DNA from: Melioribacteraceae bacterium
GTDB lineage: Bacteria; Bacteroidota; Ignavibacteria; Ignavibacteriales; Melioribacteraceae
Length of the DNA: 64,000 nucleotides
Reading direction: 5' to 3'
NCBI GenBank assembly: GCA_021739765.1
Contig: JAIPBD010000016.1
Location: forward strand, 1-64,000
The position numbers and the translations under genes were made by a program. The notes beneath the pieces were generated by a model, which saw nothing but the letters and a program-made list of their open reading frames with translations, had not been told where the DNA came from and did not search any database. The number at the start of each line of letters is the position of its first letter. Position 1 is the first letter of the stretch. This document shows, one piece after another, positions 36,871-46,371 of this stretch.

Positions 36871-37739
36871 TGAAAGGTATAATTTTAGCCGGTGGATCAG
36901 GTACACGTCTCTATCCCATAACAAAGGTTTATAGTAAACAATTAACAATTATTTATGATAAACCACTTATTTATTATCCGCTATCAATTCTTATGCTTGG
37001 TGGTATAAAGGATATTCTAATTATTTCAAATGATGAAACTATTCCGCTTTACAAAAAATTATTTGGCAACGGGGAACAGTTAGGACTTAATATAGAATAT
37101 GTTGTTCAAGACGCACCGAACGGTATCGCGGAATCCTTTATTCTTGGCGAAGAATTTATCGGCGATGATTCAGTCTCCCTCGTTTTGGGTGATAATATAT
37201 TTTATGGCAATCTGAAGTTTTTCTACGATGCGATTGAACAAAATGTAGATGGAGGAACAATCTTCGCTTATAAAGTGACCGATCCGGAGCGTTATGGAAT
37301 TGTTGAATTTAATAAGGAAAAAGTGGCGATATCAATCGAAGAAAAACCTAAACAGCCAAAATCCGATTATGCTGTTCCGGGATTATACGTATACGATAAT
37401 AGAGTCGTGGAAATTTCTAAAAACTTAAAACCTTCGCCTCGCGGTGAATTGGAAATTACCGATGTAAATAAAGTTTACTTGAATGAAGAGAAGTTAAAAG
37501 TCGGGATAATTGGTCGGGGAGTTGCATGGTTAGATACCGGAACTCCGCACGCACTGCTGCAAGCATCCAACTTTTTCGGAGTTATTGAAGAACGTCAGGG
37601 GTTAAAAGTTGCTTGTATCGAAGAAATAGCGCTAAGAAGAGGATTTATAGATACTCAAAAGTTCGCCGAATTGTTAAAATCGTACCCGAATTCTTCTTAC
37701 AAAGAATATTTAGAAAGGGTAATTGCAGAATACCATTAA
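36870..37739 (+). CDS. rmlA: glucose-1-phosphate thymidylyltransferase
   Basis: A 289-residue RmlA/RfbA nucleotidyltransferase of normal length. The N-terminal GGSGTRLYPIT loop binds dTTP, PLIYYPLSILML and GDNIFYG are present, and GLYVYDNRVVEI lies in the sugar-binding half. It makes dTDP-glucose, the first step to dTDP-rhamnose and other deoxy sugars. The partner genes rmlB, C and D are not in the window, so it is an isolated copy. Its ATG overlaps the preceding stop by one base. Confidence 0.95.
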   Translation: MKGIILAGGSGTRLYPITKVYSKQLTIIYDKPLIYYPLSILMLGGIKDILIISNDETIPLYKKLFGNGEQLGLNIEYVVQDAPNGIAESFILGEEFIGDDSVSLVLGDNIFYGNLKFFYDAIEQNVDGGTIFAYKVTDPERYGIVEFNKEKVAISIEEKPKQPKSDYAVPGLYVYDNRVVEISKNLKPSPRGELEITDVNKVYLNEEKLKVGIIGRGVAWLDTGTPHALLQASNFFGVIEERQGLKVACIEEIALRRGFIDTQKFAELLKSYPNSSYKEYLERVIAEYH

Positions 37740-37831
37740 GCTATTTTAAATTTAGGGATCACTCATAATTATCATTCAGCTTTTGCTCAAGAATTTTAAG
37801 TCGATCCCTATATTTTAATACCGGTTTATTT

Positions 37832-40102
37832 TTAAAACTCTAAATTCACTCCGATTGAAGGTAAAACTCCGATTTGGGAATTCTCTGCAACTTTATTCGT
37901 TAAATAATCCCATCTGATATTCGATACATTTTTGCGATTGTAAATGTTTTGCACATCGAGATAAGCGATTAGACTCCAATTTTCGAAATTCCATCGTCTA
38001 TCAACGCGCAAATCAAGACTATGCGCCGGTGTAAAACGTTCGGATAAATACTCTGATGGACTTTGAGTTCCATCATTATTAAATGGAGTGTAAGGGCTTC
38101 CGGTCGAATATCTGAATTTTAGAGATGCCTCCCATTTTTTGTTGAATATATAACCCGCACTTACATTAAAAATCCACGTTTGATCAAATGAACCGGTTCT
38201 ACTCACTCCATCTAATCCGGTAAAATTGGATTCGCTGTAAGTTAAACTCATTATGCCGTAATGCGGTATATCGGAAGACTTTTTTTGAATTGAAACTTCA
38301 ACTCCGCGAACATTTCCAAATCCGGAGCTTACAAGAGGTTCAAGGCCAAACGAAGAGAAATTATTCGCGGCTCCTCCAAAACCTCCTCCGGTATTTGCTA
38401 ATACCAGGTATGGACGAATTAAACTGGTCGGATAGTTGTTGTATTTTTTATAGAAGCCTTCCAATTTTAAACGAATATCTGCTCGTAAAATTCGTTCAAT
38501 TCCAAAAATATACTGGTCAACTTTCACCGAATTTAACTTTCTGTTTGCCGGATCAGCTACAAGCCAAATGTAGGAGGGGCTTTGATAATAGATGCCCGCG
38601 CTCGCGCTAATATTCGTTAATTCATCGATAATATAGGAAGTTGAGAACCTCGGACTGAAATAATTTTTGTTTTCAATCGCATCAAAATAATCCCATCTAA
38701 ATCCAAGATTGAATCGTAATCTGTTTCCTAATACATCGCTATATTGGAAGAATCCTCCCAGTTTGGTATATCTTCGATTTTCGTTTACTGATGTTATCGG
38801 AAGAATCTCTCCAAATGTTGTTTTGAAGTTTGCCGGGAATAAAACATCGGTTTCAAATTTAATATTCTTAGCTGAAAACCCACCGGTAAGTTCAGCGGAT
38901 TGAGAGAGTTTATATACCAACTGGGCTTTAAGTTCATTTTCGCCCTCCCTCGATTTGTTCAAGAAAATCGGCGAGAGTGTGGTATCCTTTTGAAATGTAT
39001 CGTAATCAACAAAGTTTCTCGAAAGCGTAATGCGTAAAAATCCATCTTTGAAAAGTCTTCTATAATTCAAACCCGTGGCATATTGATTTTGATCGCTGCC
39101 TAAAATTTGGGCGTTATCATAAACATCCTCTGTGTCCTCGTTATTGAACTTAACTTTGTCAAATGCACTGACGAATAAAAATGAAAGCTTATTATTTTTA
39201 TCAATATCGTAATTGAACTTACCGAGAACATCCCAATATTCGGGTACAAAATTAAACCCGGCGGCATTAAAGATAAAGTCGAGGTAACTCCTTCTAACTG
39301 AAAGAATGAAATTTCCTTTCTCGCTAAAGGGGCCTTCAAGATTTAACCCAAACTGAGATGCTGATATTAATGCCTTTCCGCCAATTCTGTCGTCTCTGCC
39401 TTCACGTAAATTTATTCGTAAAACAGAAGATAATTTGTCTCCGTAAAGTGATGAAAAGCCCCCGGTTGAAAAAGTTGTTTCGCTGACGAAATCTAAATTT
39501 ATAAAACTAAGCGGACCGCCTGTAGCACCCTGAGTTCCGAAATGATTGATATTTGGAACAACCAATCCATCCACAAGAAATAAATTTTCCGAAGGCGCTC
39601 CTCCTCTCACAATCAAATCATTTCTTCCTGCTGAAGTTTGCGCTACTCCGGGTAGAACTGCTAACGCTCTTACTACATCTTCAAATCCACCCGGTGCGCG
39701 GCGGATTTCTTCATAACTGAAACTTTTTAATGAATTTACTTCGGTGGGTTCCATTTCAAAAAAGTTGGAAGTTACAGTAACGCCATCCAATTCAATAACT
39801 GATTCATTTAGTTTTATAGTTAGATTCGTGGGCCGGACATTATTTACGATTATATCTGTTTTTATTACATCGTTATAACCGATATATGATGCCTTTAATT
39901 GATATGAACCCGGCTCCAATTTTGTTATTTCAAAATCCCCGTTGGCATCTGTTGCCGTTCCAATAGTTGTACCCGGAATTGTTAGGTTTACGCCCGGAAG
40001 CGGTTCATTGCTTATTTTATCAACTACTTTTCCGGTAATGCTTCCGCTTTGTGCAGAAATTACAAAAGGTATTATCAATAACGCGAAAATTATCTTTTTC
40101 AT
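37832..40102 (-). CDS. TonB-dependent receptor with N-terminal carboxypeptidase-like domain
   Basis: A 756-residue receptor. I use ATG 40102 (MKKIIFALLIIPFVISAQS, a clean signal peptide); the longer frame starts with TTG and adds seven residues ahead of the signal. A CarboxypepD_reg-like domain (GSITGKVVDKISNEPLPGVNL, in part) is at 18-95, a plug with VVRALAVLPGVAQTSAGRND at about 135, and a barrel to the end. There is no SusD or DUF4249 partner next door. The substrate is unknown. Confidence 0.9.
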   Translation of the reverse strand: MKKIIFALLIIPFVISAQSGSITGKVVDKISNEPLPGVNLTIPGTTIGTATDANGDFEITKLEPGSYQLKASYIGYNDVIKTDIIVNNVRPTNLTIKLNESVIELDGVTVTSNFFEMEPTEVNSLKSFSYEEIRRAPGGFEDVVRALAVLPGVAQTSAGRNDLIVRGGAPSENLFLVDGLVVPNINHFGTQGATGGPLSFINLDFVSETTFSTGGFSSLYGDKLSSVLRINLREGRDDRIGGKALISASQFGLNLEGPFSEKGNFILSVRRSYLDFIFNAAGFNFVPEYWDVLGKFNYDIDKNNKLSFLFVSAFDKVKFNNEDTEDVYDNAQILGSDQNQYATGLNYRRLFKDGFLRITLSRNFVDYDTFQKDTTLSPIFLNKSREGENELKAQLVYKLSQSAELTGGFSAKNIKFETDVLFPANFKTTFGEILPITSVNENRRYTKLGGFFQYSDVLGNRLRFNLGFRWDYFDAIENKNYFSPRFSTSYIIDELTNISASAGIYYQSPSYIWLVADPANRKLNSVKVDQYIFGIERILRADIRLKLEGFYKKYNNYPTSLIRPYLVLANTGGGFGGAANNFSSFGLEPLVSSGFGNVRGVEVSIQKKSSDIPHYGIMSLTYSESNFTGLDGVSRTGSFDQTWIFNVSAGYIFNKKWEASLKFRYSTGSPYTPFNNDGTQSPSEYLSERFTPAHSLDLRVDRRWNFENWSLIAYLDVQNIYNRKNVSNIRWDYLTNKVAENSQIGVLPSIGVNLEF

Positions 40103-40505
40103 AGATCTAATTTTTATCTCCAATTTTTAGTTACTAACCAAATGTGAATCACAATAGTTCAAAAGAATTCAACATGACAAAAAACTCTGTTAAAAATTTT
40201 TGTTGAAATTTACACCAAAGTTATTCATTTATTAAGAGACAATCGGGTAAAGATTTATCTCAATTTTGATTTACTGATGAATAAAACGCCGGCTGAATTT
40301 TTATTTTAAAATAGTGCTGGCAGATCGATAAAGATTAAACCAAATGCGACAGAAAATCCATAATTAGAAATCCGCACATCCGAAATGAAAAACGATTCCG
40401 AATCTATTGAGTCTGTTTACCTGACCAAAGTGTAGTTAGAATCAATTTGTTTTGCCATCTGGACATAGTGTCTTATTTTTGTCTCATTACAAAAAATCGG
40501 TAACA
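40103..40505. other. intergenic region between divergent genes
   Basis: About 400 AT-rich bases that must hold promoters for the TonB receptor and for the KefF-like gene. I see no gene, no strong terminator and no clear operator. Confidence 0.6.
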
Positions 40506-41108
40506 ATGAAAAAGATCTTAATTTTATTTGCGCACCCGGCTCTTGAAAAATCGAGAGTGAACCGTATTCTTATTAAAGAGTTACAAAAAACTGAACGAGT
40601 TACATTCCACGATTTATATGAATCGTACCCTAATTTTGAAATAGATGTTAAATATGAGCAAAAATTATTATTAGCAAATGATATCGTAGTTTTTATGCAT
40701 CCAATGTTTTGGTATAGTACGCCGGCTATTTTAAAGGAATGGCAAGATTTAGTTTTAGAACATCGATGGGCGTATGGAAGAGAAGGAGATAAACTAAAAG
40801 GAAAATATTTTGTCAATTTTGTCTCTACAGGCGGTAAAAAGGACGCTTATCAATCCGGAGGATTTAACCAACATACGATTCGTCAATTTCTTCTTCCTAT
40901 AGAGCAAACGGCGAAACTCTGTAAAATGTATTTCCTTCCTCCGTTCACTATCAGTGGTACACATTCAATTGAAAAAGCGGAAGTGGAAAAACATAAAGAA
41001 AGAATTCATAAGCTAATTCATTATCTGCAAAATGATTCACTTGATATTGAAGAGACAAAAGAGCTCGATACCCTGAACGAACTTTTTGAAAAATTGGTAA
41101 AGGAATAA
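40506..41108 (+). CDS. KefF-like NAD(P)H:quinone oxidoreductase (flavodoxin fold)
   Basis: About 200 residues from ATG 40506 (MKKILILFAHPALEKSRVNR); the 18 residues upstream in the longer frame lack homology character. The FMN-binding loop starts at FAHPALEKS, and the conserved MHPMFWYSTPAILKEWQDLV and HRWAYG segments are typical of the KefF/MdaB flavodoxin-like family. Four bases separate it from the KefC-like antiporter. In E. coli, KefF both reduces quinones and activates KefC, so the same pairing is expected here. Confidence 0.92.
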   Translation: MKKILILFAHPALEKSRVNRILIKELQKTERVTFHDLYESYPNFEIDVKYEQKLLLANDIVVFMHPMFWYSTPAILKEWQDLVLEHRWAYGREGDKLKGKYFVNFVSTGGKKDAYQSGGFNQHTIRQFLLPIEQTAKLCKMYFLPPFTISGTHSIEKAEVEKHKERIHKLIHYLQNDSLDIEETKELDTLNELFEKLVKE

Positions 41109-41111
41109 TTT

Positions 41112-43007
41112 ATGCATGAAGGCGGTTTTTTCTTTCAAGCTTTTGTTTATCTGGCTGCTGCTGTTATTTCGGTTCCAATTGCAAAACGATTTGGATTAGG
41201 TTCCGTTCTCGGATATCTGATTGCCGGAATTATTATTGGTCCGTTTGGGTTGCATCTTATCGGTGAAGAAGGGCAAGATGTAATGCACTTCGCCGAGTTT
41301 GGAGTGGTTATGATGCTTTTCCTTATCGGATTGGAGCTTCAACCCTCTTTACTTTGGAAAATGCGAGCACCAATTTTAGGGCTTGGAGGACTTCAAGTTT
41401 TAGCGACGACTCTAATCATTTTTGCTATTTCCATTTTTCTTGGATTTCAATGGCAAACGTCACTTGTGCTGGGAATGATTTTGTCTCTTTCTTCCACAGC
41501 AATTGTGTTGCAAACATTAAACGAAAAAGGTTGGATGAAAACCGAAGGAGGACAAAACTCATTCTCGGTTCTCCTATTTCAGGATATCGCGGTTATCCCA
41601 ATGTTAGCGGTTTTCCCCCTCCTGGCTATTGAAGAATTTGTAAGTAAATCAGCAAATGCCGCGGATCATGCAGAACATTCAACTTTGATCTCATCCCTGC
41701 CGGTTTGGGGTCAGACTCTTGCGGTGATTATTGTAATTGTGCTAATTGTACTCGCGGGGCGTTATTTGTTGAGCTATGTTTTCCGATTTATTGCTTCAAC
41801 AAAGCTTCGTGAAATATTTACCGCAACCGCATTGTTGCTGGTGATTGGAATTGCGATTCTAATGACTCAAATCGGGCTTAGTCCCGCTCTCGGTACTTTT
41901 ATAGCAGGTGTTGTTTTAGCCGGTAACGAATATCGGCATGAGCTGGAAGGAGATATTGAACCATTTAAAGGTTTATTGCTTGGGTTGTTTTTTATTTCTG
42001 TCGGTGCCTCGATCGATTTTCAATTGATCGGAAGTGAACCTGCGTTAATATTTTCACTGGTAAGTGTTTTAATACTTATCAAACTTTTGGTGTTATTCGC
42101 GCTCGGAAAAATTTTCAAGATGGGTATTCAGAATAACCTGCTTTTCACCTTCGCGCTGGCACAGGGCGGCGAGTTTGGATTTGTGTTGTTTTCGTTTTCG
42201 CTGCAAAATTCAGTTCTTAGTACTGAAATCGCTAATCCGCTTATAGCGGCGGTCGCGGTTTCAATGGCTTTAACTCCATTGTTAATTTTGCTTAATGAAA
42301 AATTATTGATGAGCCGTTTTGACAAAAAATCAGAAGAACGGGGAAGTGATGAAATCAATGAACAAAATCCGGTTATTATTGCAGGATTTGGGAAGTTCGG
42401 AAGTATTGTCGGTAGATTTTTAAGAGCGAATAATGTTGAGACAACCGTTTTAGAAGTTGATCCGAATAAAATCGAAGTGTTGCGTAAACTTGGTCTAAAG
42501 GTATTTTACGGGGACGCGTCACGACCCGACTTACTTCATTCCGCCGGGGCTGAAAATGCCGGTCTGCTGATTATCGCAATAGATGACGAAACGAAGATTC
42601 TGGAAATGATAGAAAGCAGCAAGAAACATTATCCTCATTTGACGATTCTGGTTAAAGCGATCAACCGCCGAAACGCTTATGATGTGATTGATCTCGGTGT
42701 TCAACATGTTTATTTGGAACCATTGGATTCGGCACTAAATTTTGGCGCGGAGGCTTTGAAGATTCTTGGGCATCGATCATATAAAGCATTCAGAGCTGTT
42801 AAGAAATTCAGAAAACATGAGGTTGAATCAGTAACGAATCTTGCAAATGTCAGACGCGACTCCGGAAACTACATCAAAAGTGCCAGACAAATGATAAGTG
42901 ATTTAGAAAACATGATGCTTGAAGAATTTGGCAAGAATGAGGATGATCGCGATCTTGGTTGGGATACTGAATCATTAAGAGAAGAATTTTCTAAAATTAA
43001 ATTTTAA
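41112..43007 (+). CDS. KefC-like glutathione-gated K+/H+ antiporter
   Basis: A 631-residue CPA2 antiporter with about twelve membrane helices in residues 1-395 and an RCK N-domain from about 415 (PVIIAGFGKFGSIVGRFLR). It carries GLELQPSLLWKM in the transport core. KefC-type systems export K+ in exchange for H+ to acidify the cytoplasm during electrophile stress, gated by glutathione adducts at the RCK domain. The KefF-like gene upstream supports the KefC call. Whether this organism makes glutathione cannot be judged. Confidence 0.92.
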   Translation: MHEGGFFFQAFVYLAAAVISVPIAKRFGLGSVLGYLIAGIIIGPFGLHLIGEEGQDVMHFAEFGVVMMLFLIGLELQPSLLWKMRAPILGLGGLQVLATTLIIFAISIFLGFQWQTSLVLGMILSLSSTAIVLQTLNEKGWMKTEGGQNSFSVLLFQDIAVIPMLAVFPLLAIEEFVSKSANAADHAEHSTLISSLPVWGQTLAVIIVIVLIVLAGRYLLSYVFRFIASTKLREIFTATALLLVIGIAILMTQIGLSPALGTFIAGVVLAGNEYRHELEGDIEPFKGLLLGLFFISVGASIDFQLIGSEPALIFSLVSVLILIKLLVLFALGKIFKMGIQNNLLFTFALAQGGEFGFVLFSFSLQNSVLSTEIANPLIAAVAVSMALTPLLILLNEKLLMSRFDKKSEERGSDEINEQNPVIIAGFGKFGSIVGRFLRANNVETTVLEVDPNKIEVLRKLGLKVFYGDASRPDLLHSAGAENAGLLIIAIDDETKILEMIESSKKHYPHLTILVKAINRRNAYDVIDLGVQHVYLEPLDSALNFGAEALKILGHRSYKAFRAVKKFRKHEVESVTNLANVRRDSGNYIKSARQMISDLENMMLEEFGKNEDDRDLGWDTESLREEFSKIKF

Positions 43008-43013
43008 CAAGCA

Positions 43014-43478
43014 TTAACTTGATTTAAATTCGTTCATAATCCTTTTAGGCACCCAAAGGAATCCGAAGCAATCACCGGGATATTTTTCTACGTATTTGTG
43101 ATGAATTTTGTGGGCACGCCGCATCGCCAACAAATATCTGTTATTTGAGCTCCTCAGAAATTTAATTCGTTGGTGGATGAAAATATCATGAGCCAGGAAG
43201 TAGCAAATTCCATAAAGGCTTACTCCTACTCCAATCCAAAATAATGGACTGCTGAATCCTTCCACCAACCCGAAATACAAAGCAATCAAACCCGGCGCGC
43301 TAAATACGGGGATGAACAAATCATTAAACTCCCAGACATGATTGTGTTCCTTTTTGTGATGATCCTTGTGAATTTTCCAAAGTGCGCCATGCATTATATA
43401 TTTATGAAATGTCCATGCGAACAATTCCATGAACCAAAAACTTGCGATTACGATTAAAGTATTTATCAAGTATATCAT
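43014..43478 (-). CDS. CrtZ-like fatty acid hydroxylase superfamily protein
   Basis: A 154-residue integral membrane di-iron hydroxylase. The four His clusters are HKYIMH, HKDHH, HDIFIH and HKIHH, in the order and spacing of beta-carotene hydroxylase CrtZ. The diiron centre hydroxylates carotenoid rings (zeaxanthin synthesis). No phytoene or lycopene genes are in the window, so the substrate could be a carotenoid made elsewhere. The gene is convergent with kefC (6 bases between stops). Confidence 0.88.
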   Translation of the reverse strand: MIYLINTLIVIASFWFMELFAWTFHKYIMHGALWKIHKDHHKKEHNHVWEFNDLFIPVFSAPGLIALYFGLVEGFSSPLFWIGVGVSLYGICYFLAHDIFIHQRIKFLRSSNNRYLLAMRRAHKIHHKYVEKYPGDCFGFLWVPKRIMNEFKSS

Positions 43479-43643
43479 TTCTTATTTCGGTTATTCAATT
43501 TACCTTGAAGAACATAAAAGATAATTTATAGTTCAACAAATCCAAACATTAAAGTAGAATTTGGCGGATGTTGGTTCAATGTATGTTTTTTTGAAATGAG
43601 TCATAAGTCTGGTGCCAACTCCGGAGCATAATCAAGGCTCGGT

Positions 43644-44072
43644 TTATAATTTTAACTCGTTATCCGCAAAATTAATTAATTGTGTCAGAACCTTGGCGCT
43701 TTTTTCTCCCAAAATACTCAAATATCGATCGTTCAGATTTTGCCATGCATTTTTGATAGTCTCATACATCGAGTTCCCTTTTTCAGTAATGGATATTTTT
43801 GAGTTTTTCCCCTCAACAGATCTTTTAATTAACTGCTTTTTCTCAAGGGCATCCAAAAATCGAGTAATGGTTGAAGAGGCAAGTTTTAATTCTAATGCAA
43901 TTCTTTTTGGTGTAATCCCCGGATTTTCATATACAACCACCAAAGCAATTGCATGAGCCGGAGAGAGACCGGTAATCATAAATTCCTCTTCAGCTAATCT
44001 GTTCATAGTCCTCGCGAAAGAATTAGAACTGAAATAAAGACAATTTGATAATGCGCTTTTAGAATCTTTCAT
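43644..44072 (-). CDS. MarR-family transcriptional regulator
   Basis: About 142 residues from ATG 44072 (the alternative is GTG 44081). The fold has a winged helix with the typical GLSPAHAIALVVVYENPGIT, in part, and KRIALELKLASSTITRFLD (recognition helix), then a wing with KRSVEGKNSKISITEKG. Dimeric MarR proteins usually repress their own and a divergent gene and respond to small phenolic or thiol-reactive ligands. The divergent neighbour is the CIA30 gene. A palindrome lies 15 bases upstream of the start. Confidence 0.9.
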   Translation of the reverse strand: MKDSKSALSNCLYFSSNSFARTMNRLAEEEFMITGLSPAHAIALVVVYENPGITPKRIALELKLASSTITRFLDALEKKQLIKRSVEGKNSKISITEKGNSMYETIKNAWQNLNDRYLSILGEKSAKVLTQLINFADNELKL

Positions 44073-44086
44073 TCTTATCACAATGG

Positions 44087-44098
44087 TTGTACATACAA
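44087..44098. promoter_or_regulatory. TTGTA-CA-TACAA palindrome, candidate MarR operator
   Basis: A 12-base palindrome (TTGTACATACAA, symmetric except for the central CA) lies 15 bases upstream of the MarR ATG, in the divergent promoter shared with the CIA30 gene. Position and symmetry fit an autoregulatory site. Confidence 0.5.
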
Positions 44099-44184
44099 AT
44101 ATTGCTATAAACTGTCATAAATGCAAACAAAATAATGTTGTGGAACGAAAGCCGGGGAATTTCCGTTCCGATTAAATAAATGGA

Positions 44185-44739
44185 ATGAACATGATAAAAT
44201 TATTGATTGGAGTCTTGATGGTAATGTCAGTTTTGGAAAACACAAATATTCTTCTGGAATCAAAAAATTCATCTACACTGCAGCGATGGCAAATTGTTAA
44301 TGATGGAGTGATGGGCGGTTTGAGTCAGTCGAAAATGATACTAAATGATGATGGATTCGTAAATTTTTATGGGAATGTTTCGTTAAAAAACAACGGAGGA
44401 TTTGCTTCCCTTAGAGCTTATGTGGATGATATCAAATTCGAGGGATTTAATGGAGTTGAAATTAGACTAAAAGGCGATGGCAAAAAATATGGTTTTACCA
44501 TTCGTCAATCGAGATATTTTACCGGGTATTCCTTTAACGCCGGTTTTAAAACTAATCGCGATCAATGGCAAACAATTCGAATTCCTTTTGAGGAATTTAA
44601 GCTTCGTTTTTATGGAAGGTCGGTTAATAATAATTCAATAATTGCTCCGGATAAAATACAGCAACTCGGAATTATAATCAGTGACAAACAAGCCGGCGAC
44701 TTTAATTTAATAATCGATCACATAAAACTTTTCAAATAA
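44185..44739 (+). CDS. CIA30-family protein
   Basis: A 184-residue protein with the CIA30 (complex I intermediate-associated protein 30, NDUFAF1-like) beta-sandwich: signature VNDGVMGGLSQSKM near residue 30-46, then a GFASLRAYVD strand and a GVEIRLKGDGKKYGF strand. The fold is a carbohydrate-binding-like jelly roll. In mitochondria CIA30 aids complex I assembly; bacterial members have no agreed role. The N-terminus is hydrophobic and may be a signal peptide. It is divergent from marR. Confidence 0.87.
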   Translation: MNMIKLLIGVLMVMSVLENTNILLESKNSSTLQRWQIVNDGVMGGLSQSKMILNDDGFVNFYGNVSLKNNGGFASLRAYVDDIKFEGFNGVEIRLKGDGKKYGFTIRQSRYFTGYSFNAGFKTNRDQWQTIRIPFEEFKLRFYGRSVNNNSIIAPDKIQQLGIIISDKQAGDFNLIIDHIKLFK

Positions 44740-44982
44740 ACGGGGAGTAGATTACAAATATTGTTAGCCGTTTAGTTCGTCCAACTTCGCAGCTCACTAA
44801 AAAATTAGATTGAAAAACTACATAAAACTATTTCATGGAAACTTGAGATCGCCACACTTTCGTTTCGTTGATTCTAATTAATAAATTATTTTTTATTTTA
44901 AATTATGTAATAATCTTAGTGAATCTGATCCTTTATTATTGCATCAAATGAGAAATGTAAAATTTATTAATTAGGAGAAACA

Positions 44983-45627
44983 ATGGAAGACACAGTATTA
45001 AGTTTGCCAAGATTAAATCAACCTGCGCCGAATTTTAAGGCTAAAACAACGCACGGGGAAATTCAACTTTCGGATTATAAGGGAAACTGGGTGGTTCTAT
45101 TTTCACATCCTGCTGATTTTACGCCGGTGTGTACAACCGAGTTTATGGCTTTCGCGAAAAAAAGTCCGGAATTTGAAAAGTTGAACACAAAAGTGATCGG
45201 ACTAAGTATTGATAGTGTTTATTCGCATCTTGCTTGGGTGAGAAATATCAAAGATAATTTTGATGTTGAAATTCCATTTCCGGTTATCGCTGATCTCGAC
45301 ATGAAAGTAGCAAATCTTTATGGAATGGTACATCCCGGGGCTTCCGACACTTCAGCGGTAAGGGCGGTATTTGTAATTGATCCTGAAGGAATTTTACGAG
45401 CGATGGTTTATTATCCTTTAAGTAACGGGCGAAGTATTGATGAAATTTTCCGTTTAGTCCAAGCTCTTCAAACTTCAGATAAAAATTCTGTCGCGACTCC
45501 TGAAAACTGGCAACCGGGCGAAAAAGTAATTGTTCCACCACCGCTTACACAAGAAGCAGCATCAAAACGAGCTGATGAAGGCTTTGAATACACAGATTGG
45601 TATTTTAGCAAAAAATCGTTGGACTAA
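44983..45627 (+). CDS. 1-Cys peroxiredoxin (Prx6/AhpC-TSA family)
   Basis: A 214-residue peroxiredoxin. The peroxidatic cysteine is Cys50 in PADFTPVCTTEF and is the only Cys in the protein, which defines a 1-Cys enzyme of the Prx6 type. The C-terminal 1-cysPrx_C region (residues 155-200) is present. It reduces H2O2 and alkyl hydroperoxides; an external thiol must regenerate it. AGGAG lies just upstream of the ATG. Confidence 0.95.
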   Translation: MEDTVLSLPRLNQPAPNFKAKTTHGEIQLSDYKGNWVVLFSHPADFTPVCTTEFMAFAKKSPEFEKLNTKVIGLSIDSVYSHLAWVRNIKDNFDVEIPFPVIADLDMKVANLYGMVHPGASDTSAVRAVFVIDPEGILRAMVYYPLSNGRSIDEIFRLVQALQTSDKNSVATPENWQPGEKVIVPPPLTQEAASKRADEGFEYTDWYFSKKSLD

Positions 45628-45638
45628 GATTAACTTCA

Positions 45639-45672
45639 AGGGTTGTTTGAAAATTCGTTTTTAAACAACCCT
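45639..45672. terminator. hairpin between convergent genes
   Basis: Arms AGGGTTGTTT and AAACAACCCT extend inward through AAAA/TTTT to a TTCG loop, a very stable stem. It has no clean T-run on either side, so it may act as a weak bidirectional terminator. Confidence 0.6.
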
Positions 45673-45694
45673 AAAGTTTGCAATCTCGTTCGAA

Positions 45695-46180
45695 TCAAGC
45701 ACTAATCTTTATGATATTGCCTGTTAAAATCGCAGTATATTTTTTGAGTGAAGAACTTGCCGGACCATTTACTACTGATCCCGTTAGACTGAATTGACTT
45801 CCATGACAACCGCATCTTGAAACACTATTTGAAAACGCACCAATTGTACAACCTTGATGAGTACATTTTCGGCTTAAAACAGTAACAGCAGATTCACTAA
45901 CACGATGAAGCAGTAACCCCGAACTATCAATTATATTCGATGACAATGCGAGAGTTCCGCCAACTGTTGCCAAAGAAACATTGGCGCTTTGTGAAATATC
46001 AACCGTTAATTCGCCCGAATTCCCGCTATTTCCCGTATTATTATCCGATGATACAGGATTTGAATCTTCCGCGCATGAGTTAAAAACTGATATACTGTAA
46101 GTACCGATTGCAATCGCTCCGATTCCTTTCGAAAATTTGTTGATAAACTCTCTTCTACTATTAGGTTTATTGACGCTCAT
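45695..46180 (-). CDS. Rieske [2Fe-2S] lipoprotein
   Basis: About 161 residues from ATG 46180 (AAGGA eight bases upstream). The N-terminus has a SRREF twin-arginine-like motif, a hydrophobic stretch and a lipobox-like NSC, then a Ser/Asn-rich linker. The Rieske motifs are CTHQGC and CGCHGSQF, with the full Cys-His pairs and the later Pro loop (VVNGPASSSLKKY). Small arsenite-oxidase-type or stand-alone Rieske proteins fit this size. No cytochrome b gene is near, so complex III membership is not shown. Confidence 0.9.
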   Translation of the reverse strand: MSVNKPNSRREFINKFSKGIGAIAIGTYSISVFNSCAEDSNPVSSDNNTGNSGNSGELTVDISQSANVSLATVGGTLALSSNIIDSSGLLLHRVSESAVTVLSRKCTHQGCTIGAFSNSVSRCGCHGSQFSLTGSVVNGPASSSLKKYTAILTGNIIKISA

Positions 46181-46371
46181 CTGTATATTCCTTATCATAT
46201 AATCAGACTGAATGTATTTTTTATTTGCGGAATAATCAATCTAAATATTTCCATCTAACTTATTGAGAAAATTAATGAAGTAAATAATTCTAAATAGATA
46301 CCTTTTTGAAGAACCTAAATGATAGCTGTTTTGTTCATCAGGTAATTGAAACCAAAAGTGAGTTAAATAAA

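Noticed and set aside
37753-37810. TAGGGATC/GATCCCTA arms after rmlA considered as a terminator
   Set aside because: The loop is over 40 bases long and the T-run is weak, so a functional terminator is doubtful.
38290-38610. 106-residue plus-strand ORF inside the TonB receptor
   Set aside because: It lies wholly antisense to a well-supported receptor gene, with no ribosome site or recognisable motif.
40487-40816. 109-residue minus-strand ORF over the KefF-like gene
   Set aside because: Antisense shadow of a conserved flavodoxin-like gene.
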